Shown here in pieces: positions 59,238-64,000 of a DNA stretch of 64,000 nucleotides. The translations under genes were made by a program, and so were the position numbers. A model generated the notes under the pieces. The model saw only the letters and a list, made by a program, of their open reading frames with translations, was not told where the DNA came from and did not search any database. This DNA comes from Ectopseudomonas alcaliphila (GTDB taxonomy: Bacteria; Pseudomonadota; Gammaproteobacteria; Pseudomonadales; Pseudomonadaceae). The number at the start of each line of letters is the position of its first letter. Position 1 is the stretch's first letter. The stretch is from NCBI RefSeq assembly GCF_900101755.1, contig NZ_FNAE01000004.1:186001-250000 (forward strand), given 5' to 3'.

Positions 59238-59942
59238 TCAGGCAATAGCCGTGCCGAGGCCTTTGGCGCCATCGGCGAAGATCTGGCGGTAGCCCTGCAG
59301 CAGCTGCTGCCAGTCCGCGTCGGACCAGGGGCTATGGCGTCGTAGCTGGGGCAGGTCGTGCTGAGCGGCCTGGATGCGTGTCAGACGGCGACGGCTTTTC
59401 TCTAGATCCAGCAGGGCAACCTGCGGCGTCTCGCCGGTAACGTTAACGAAGATATGTTTTGCATACAGGCAACCGTGCTGCCAGCGGCCCAGGTGCATGC
59501 GCGCCAGCGTCGCACCAGCGAGTTGCAGCAGCTGGGTGTGTACGGCTTCACCACAGGCTTCGCGGCCGCCTTTGGCGTACCAGCTCTCGATGTCCATGAA
59601 GCCTTGGAGCTCAGCGGTTACCAGCAGGCCCCGCCAACCTTGCTGTGGGTCGTGTTCGACGCCGCAGTAGATCAGCTTGGGAACGGGCACGCCCAGTGCG
59701 TCCAGAGCCAGCAATGCACTGCGTTCGCGCAGCACGGTCGGGCGCCCTTGTGGGTGCAGCAGGCTGCGGTAGATATGGCCGATCTGTTTCTTGGCGTAGA
59801 GCACACCGGTTTCATCCAGCAGGCGTTGTACGCCACTCTGGCCGCCACGGCGAACATTGGGCTCTTCGACCCAATCACCTTGCTGTTGCCACCAGTGTTG
59901 GAATGCCTGCTGAGGGAGTTCGCTCGTGCTGCAAAGGGCCAT
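59238..59942 (-). CDS. InaA-like / lipopolysaccharide-kinase family protein
   Basis: A 234-residue protein kinase-like protein. The ATP-binding region has GGQSGVQRLLDETGVLYAKKQ, with the Lys of YAKKQ. RERSALLALDALGVPVPKLI gives the alpha-C part. The catalytic-loop analogue HLGRWQHGCLYAKHIFVN holds His, Lys and His in place of HRD-x-x-x-x-N. The metal-binding segment VALLDLEKSRRR has Asp-Leu-Glu. This matches InaA, induced by weak acids in Pseudomonas, and Kdo/WaaP kinases. The substrate is unclear. ATG 59942. Confidence 0.82.
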   Translation of the reverse strand: MALCSTSELPQQAFQHWWQQQGDWVEEPNVRRGGQSGVQRLLDETGVLYAKKQIGHIYRSLLHPQGRPTVLRERSALLALDALGVPVPKLIYCGVEHDPQQGWRGLLVTAELQGFMDIESWYAKGGREACGEAVHTQLLQLAGATLARMHLGRWQHGCLYAKHIFVNVTGETPQVALLDLEKSRRRLTRIQAAQHDLPQLRRHSPWSDADWQQLLQGYRQIFADGAKGLGTAIA

Positions 59943-60101
59943 ATTCTTGTTCTTCTATTGGAGGTTGGCGCAGCGCTCGTCTCGTGAACGGGTACTACGT
60001 CGTTCAGGGTTGTAACAAAACATAAGCAAACAACGTTCCTGAGTCCACAGGAAATGTCATCGGATTTTTCGGCCTGTATCGCTTTTCATCGGGCATAAAA
60101 A

Positions 60102-60124
60102 AACCCCGCGACTAGCGCGGGGTT
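60102..60124 (-). terminator. Rho-independent terminator of groES-groEL
   Basis: Perfect 9-base stem AACCCCGCG (60102-60110) / CGCGGGGTT (60116-60124) with a five-base loop. The minus-strand 3' side runs into seven T. It ends 21 bp past the groEL stop. Confidence 0.93.
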
Positions 60125-60144
60125 CTTTGTACTGCGTGGGGGGC

Positions 60145-61803
<1,659 letters not shown>

Positions 61804-61840
61804 TCAAATTCTTGAAGGTTAAAACGGAGATTCGTGGGAA

Positions 61841-62134
61841 TCAGGCTTCGACGACAGCGAGGATTTCGTTCTCGCCCATTACCAGCAGGTCTTCGCCGTC
61901 GACTTTGACGGTGTTGCTGCCGGAGTAAGGGCCGAATACCACCTTGTCACCGACCTTGACGGCCAGCGGACGGACTTCGCCGTTATCCAGAACCTTACCG
62001 GTACCGACGGCAACGACTTCACCCTGGTTCGGCTTCTCGGCGGCCGAACCCGGCAGCACGATGCCGCCTGCGGTTTTGGTCTCTTCTTCGCTGCGACGGA
62101 TTACGACGCGGTCATGCAGAGGACGAAGCTTCAT
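61841..62134 (-). CDS. groS: Co-chaperonin GroES
   Basis: A 97-residue Gro[22 protein letters not shown], the mobile loop [18 protein letters not shown] and [20 protein letters not shown] are all conserved. It caps GroEL. ATG 62134 with AGGAGAGA upstream. Transcribed from the heat-shock promoter at 62284-62311. Confidence 0.99.
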   Translation of the reverse strand: MKLRPLHDRVVIRRSEEETKTAGGIVLPGSAAEKPNQGEVVAVGTGKVLDNGEVRPLAVKVGDKVVFGPYSGSNTVKVDGEDLLVMGENEILAVVEA

Positions 62135-62283
62135 TGTCGATCTCTCCTAACAATTGAATGGCCAACTTGCCGACTCTTGCTTGGTCGGCGGGTTTGTAAA
62201 ATCCGGCGAGGCCGGGCGCGGCACGCTGGGCGCACCGCGAAAGTCGGACTGCCTCAGTGGGCAGGCACCTTGCGGTGACTGCT

Positions 62284-62311
62284 ACATGTGGGCGGGCAAG
62301 GGCATTTCAAG
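62284..62311 (-). promoter_or_regulatory. Sigma-32 type heat-shock promoter of groESL
   Basis: On the minus strand CTTGAAA (62305-62311) and CCACATGT (62284-62291) are 13 bp apart, close to the sigma-32 consensus CTTGAAA-N(11-16)-CCCCATNT. The start point would be about 140-150 bp upstream of groES. Confidence 0.8.
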
Positions 62312-62427
62312 GGGCGGGGGTGAAATTTTTTGCGCGTGGGAGGGGGAAATCGTGCCACTTGGTAGAGACCCGAACCGCCGACGATCAGCCTGTAGGGTGA
62401 TCGCCGGCAAGCGATCGCTCGTACCGC

Positions 62428-62877
62428 TCAGTCGCGGCGTTCGTACTCGCCTTCAAGCACGTCCGGCCTGGTTTTTCCGGAGCGGGCCGCCATGTCGTCG
62501 AAGAAGGCGCGCTGGCGCAGGGCCTGCTCTTCGGCGCGGCGACGAATCTTGCCGACCAGCAGGCGACGAGTGAACGGAATCAGGCAGAGCACACCGAAGA
62601 TGTCGCTGATGAAACCCGGCAGCAGCAGCAGACCACCACCGACGGCGATCAGCAGGCCTTCGAGCATTTCCTGCTCGGGCAACTCACCCCGCGAAAGCTT
62701 CTCGCGGGCGCGCCATGCAGTGGCGACACCTGCAACGCGCAGCAACACGCTACCGAGGATAGCGGTACCGATCACCAGCATCAGCGTGGGCAGCACGCCA
62801 ATGGCGCTGCCGACCTTGATCAGCAGGGCCAGTTCGATGATCGGAAACAGCAGGAATAGAAACAGAAACGCGCGCAT
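62428..62877 (-). CDS. fxsA: FxsA family membrane protein
   Basis: A 149-residue protein from ATG 62877 (GGACC upstream), with hydrophobic segments at 1-20 (MRAFLFLFLLFPIIELALLI), 25-46 (GVLPTLMLVIGTAILGSVLL) and about 75-95 (LIAVGGGLLLLPGFISDIFG). LLPGFISDIFGVLCLIPFTR is the FxsA signature. In E. coli, FxsA overproduction relieves F exclusion of phage T7, and it often lies upstream of groES as here. C-terminal ~45 residues are charged and cytoplasmic. Confidence 0.93.
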   Translation of the reverse strand: MRAFLFLFLLFPIIELALLIKVGSAIGVLPTLMLVIGTAILGSVLLRVAGVATAWRAREKLSRGELPEQEMLEGLLIAVGGGLLLLPGFISDIFGVLCLIPFTRRLLVGKIRRRAEEQALRQRAFFDDMAARSGKTRPDVLEGEYERRD

Positions 62878-62942
62878 TTTCAGAGGGTCCTTGACGGAAG
62901 CGAGCTTCCAGTAGGAATTAAGTATGGGGTAATGGCCTGAAT

Positions 62943-63677
62943 TCAAGCTGAAGGCGTACCACTGGTCGGCCAACTCTCGGCTCGAGCCAGCTGCACCAGC
63001 GCCTGGCGCACGGCGCCGGGATTGCTGCAGGGCGCGGGAAACGGCAGCCAGTAAAGGCTCTGGCCGATGCGCAGATGGAAGCCTTCACTGTCTACACCGG
63101 CCATCTGCGCGGGTTCGTGTTGCGGCAGGCCGGCCATTTCGACGTAATGCGCGATGGCGCTGGCGTGGTCGTCGTTCATGTGTTCGACCATGCTCGCTTC
63201 GCTGCCGTCCGTCGCGAAGGGATTGGCCAGGGCGACCTGGTCGAGCCAGTGAATCGCGCCGAAACCGCCGATGAAACGCCAGCGCACCGGCTCCAGCCGC
63301 CAGAAATCGAAATCATGCGCCCGATGGTAGTCGCGCGACTGGGGGAAAAAGCGGTAATAACGCTGTGCGGCCGCTTCGATTTCGCTTTCGTCATGCAACT
63401 GTCGTGCTTCGGCGAGCAAAGTGAGGCGGCCGACCGCCTGCACATCTTCTGCGCCACGTTCGCCGACCAATAGCGAACATTTGGCGTCCTGCCCGAGATT
63501 ATGGGTGTGCTGGGCGATGCGGCTGATCAGGATCAGCGGCCGGCCCTCGGCATCCAGGCAGTAGGGCACCACCGATCCGAACGGGAAACCCGGCATGGCC
63601 TTGGAGTGGGTGCTGAGCACGCCACGGTATTCCTTGAGCAGCAATTCTCGTGCATGCTTGCCGGCTTTCACGCTCAC
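62943..63677 (-). CDS. HugZ-like heme oxygenase family protein (PNPOx fold plus DUF2470)
   Basis: A 244-residue protein from GTG 63677, with GAGGAG 8 bases upstream. The split-barrel domain is clear (ARELLLKEYRGVLSTHSKAM, PGFPFGSVVPYCLDAEGRPL, then ISRIAQHTHNLGQDAKCSLLVGE with its His). The C-terminal DUF2470 part (SMVEHMNDDHASAIAHYVEM, and AGVDSEGFHLRI) matches HugZ-type proteins that degrade heme to release iron. The heme-ligating C-terminal His of H. pylori HugZ is not obvious here, so heme oxygenase activity is uncertain. It precedes fxsA by 65 bp. Confidence 0.85.
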   Translation of the reverse strand: MSVKAGKHARELLLKEYRGVLSTHSKAMPGFPFGSVVPYCLDAEGRPLILISRIAQHTHNLGQDAKCSLLVGERGAEDVQAVGRLTLLAEARQLHDESEIEAAAQRYYRFFPQSRDYHRAHDFDFWRLEPVRWRFIGGFGAIHWLDQVALANPFATDGSEASMVEHMNDDHASAIAHYVEMAGLPQHEPAQMAGVDSEGFHLRIGQSLYWLPFPAPCSNPGAVRQALVQLARAESWPTSGTPSA

Positions 63678-63785
63678 CTTATGACTCCTCGCAAAGAATC
63701 CGTCAGAAACGGACAGACGCCCTAGCATAGCGGTTAGCGGGCATCAGCGGGGTCGGTAAATGCTGCACCTTGAGGGGATAAAGCG

Positions 63786-64000
63786 ATGCAACTGAAAGAC
63801 AAAGTCATCATCATCACTGGCGGTTGCCAGGGACTGGGCCGCGCCATGGGTGAGTACCTGGCGGCCAAGGGCGCCAAGCTGGCGCTGGTCGATCTGAACC
63901 AGGAAAAACTCGACGAGGCCGTGGCTGCCTGCAAGGCCGCCGGTGGCGACGCCCGTGCCTATCTGTGCAACGTGGCCGATGAAGAGCAGGTGACCCATAT
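63786..64000 (+). CDS. SDR family oxidoreductase (3' end outside window)
   Basis: The first 71 residues, MQLKDKVIIITGGCQGLGRA and on, give a classical Rossmann SDR: TGGCQGLG at 11-18 and the acidic Asp after strand 2 (ALVDLNQEK), which favours NAD. LCNVADEEQ follows, and the gene runs off the window edge. ATG 63786 is preceded by GAGGGGATAAAG. Frame is intact so far. FabG-like; the product cannot be named further. Confidence 0.9.
   Translation, partial: MQLKDKVIIITGGCQGLGRAMGEYLAAKGAKLALVDLNQEKLDEAVAACKAAGGDARAYLCNVADEEQVTH

Overview
This window is a stretch of a high-GC gammaproteobacterial chromosome, almost certainly a Pseudomonas of the mendocina/oleovorans type (now often called Ectopseudomonas). 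The basis is a TtgABC/MexAB-OprM efflux operon with a TtgR-type repressor and operator, the bauR-bauA-bauC beta-alanine genes, the purine deaminase genes known from PAO1, many Pseudomonas-style REP palindromes, and a chromosomal integron-type cassette array. The species assignment is inference; no rRNA or tRNA gene was seen.

Layout. 1-11 kb: end of a receiver-CheC protein, a flavoprotein, a class V aminotransferase, a methyltransferase, a histone-deacetylase-family amidohydrolase, a secreted MRJP-family protein, a hemolysin III family membrane protein, and a tightly overlapping operon GNAT / SagB-type dehydrogenase / TesB / HAD. A 180-200 bp segment is present on both sides of the MRJP-HlyIII pair. 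It is the old divergent junction between the deacetylase and GNAT genes. 11-21 kb: acyl-CoA ligase with a divergent AraC regulator, then the ttgABC efflux operon with divergent ttgR. A 17-codon fossil of an OprM-like 3' end lies beyond the acyl-CoA ligase. 21-24 kb: zinc-type dehydrogenase and monooxygenase opposite a LysR gene. 24-29 kb: a copper-handling operon (DUF2946, PepSY, PCu(A)C, DUF2946, TonB receptor).

29-38.7 kb: a purine uptake and salvage cluster, all on the minus strand. It has a NupO/YufO-type ABC ATPase, two permeases, 8-oxoguanine deaminase, a BMP-family binding protein, a 2OG-Fe(II) oxygenase and adenine deaminase. The cluster is interrupted by a REP-RAYT-REP unit (a REPtron).

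39.2-42.6 kb: a visibly AT-richer island of six same-direction genes separated by attC-like sites and without an integrase in view, i.e. a CALIN (integron cassette cluster lacking an integrase). Its genes are a PD-(D/E)XK-like nuclease, an unknown membrane-associated protein, a SMI1/KNR4-like protein, a VOC/PhnB-like protein and two unknown proteins. This is the most likely place for an undescribed function.

43-64 kb: membrane protein, SDR, a 186-bp MITE-like element inserted in a REP, DUF922 protease, YigZ, TetR, NCS2 purine/pyrimidine permease, bauR/bauA/bauC, small lipoproteins, arylamine N-acetyltransferase, NYN-domain protein, SulP transporter with carbonic anhydrase, InaA-like kinase, groES-groEL with a heat-shock promoter, fxsA, a HugZ-like protein and the start of an SDR gene.

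The genes at 29-58 kb (purine deaminases, bau genes, carbonic anhydrase/SulP) resemble the PA0102-PA0148 neighbourhood of P. aeruginosa from memory. That makes the cassette array and REPtron look like lineage-specific additions to a conserved metabolic region.
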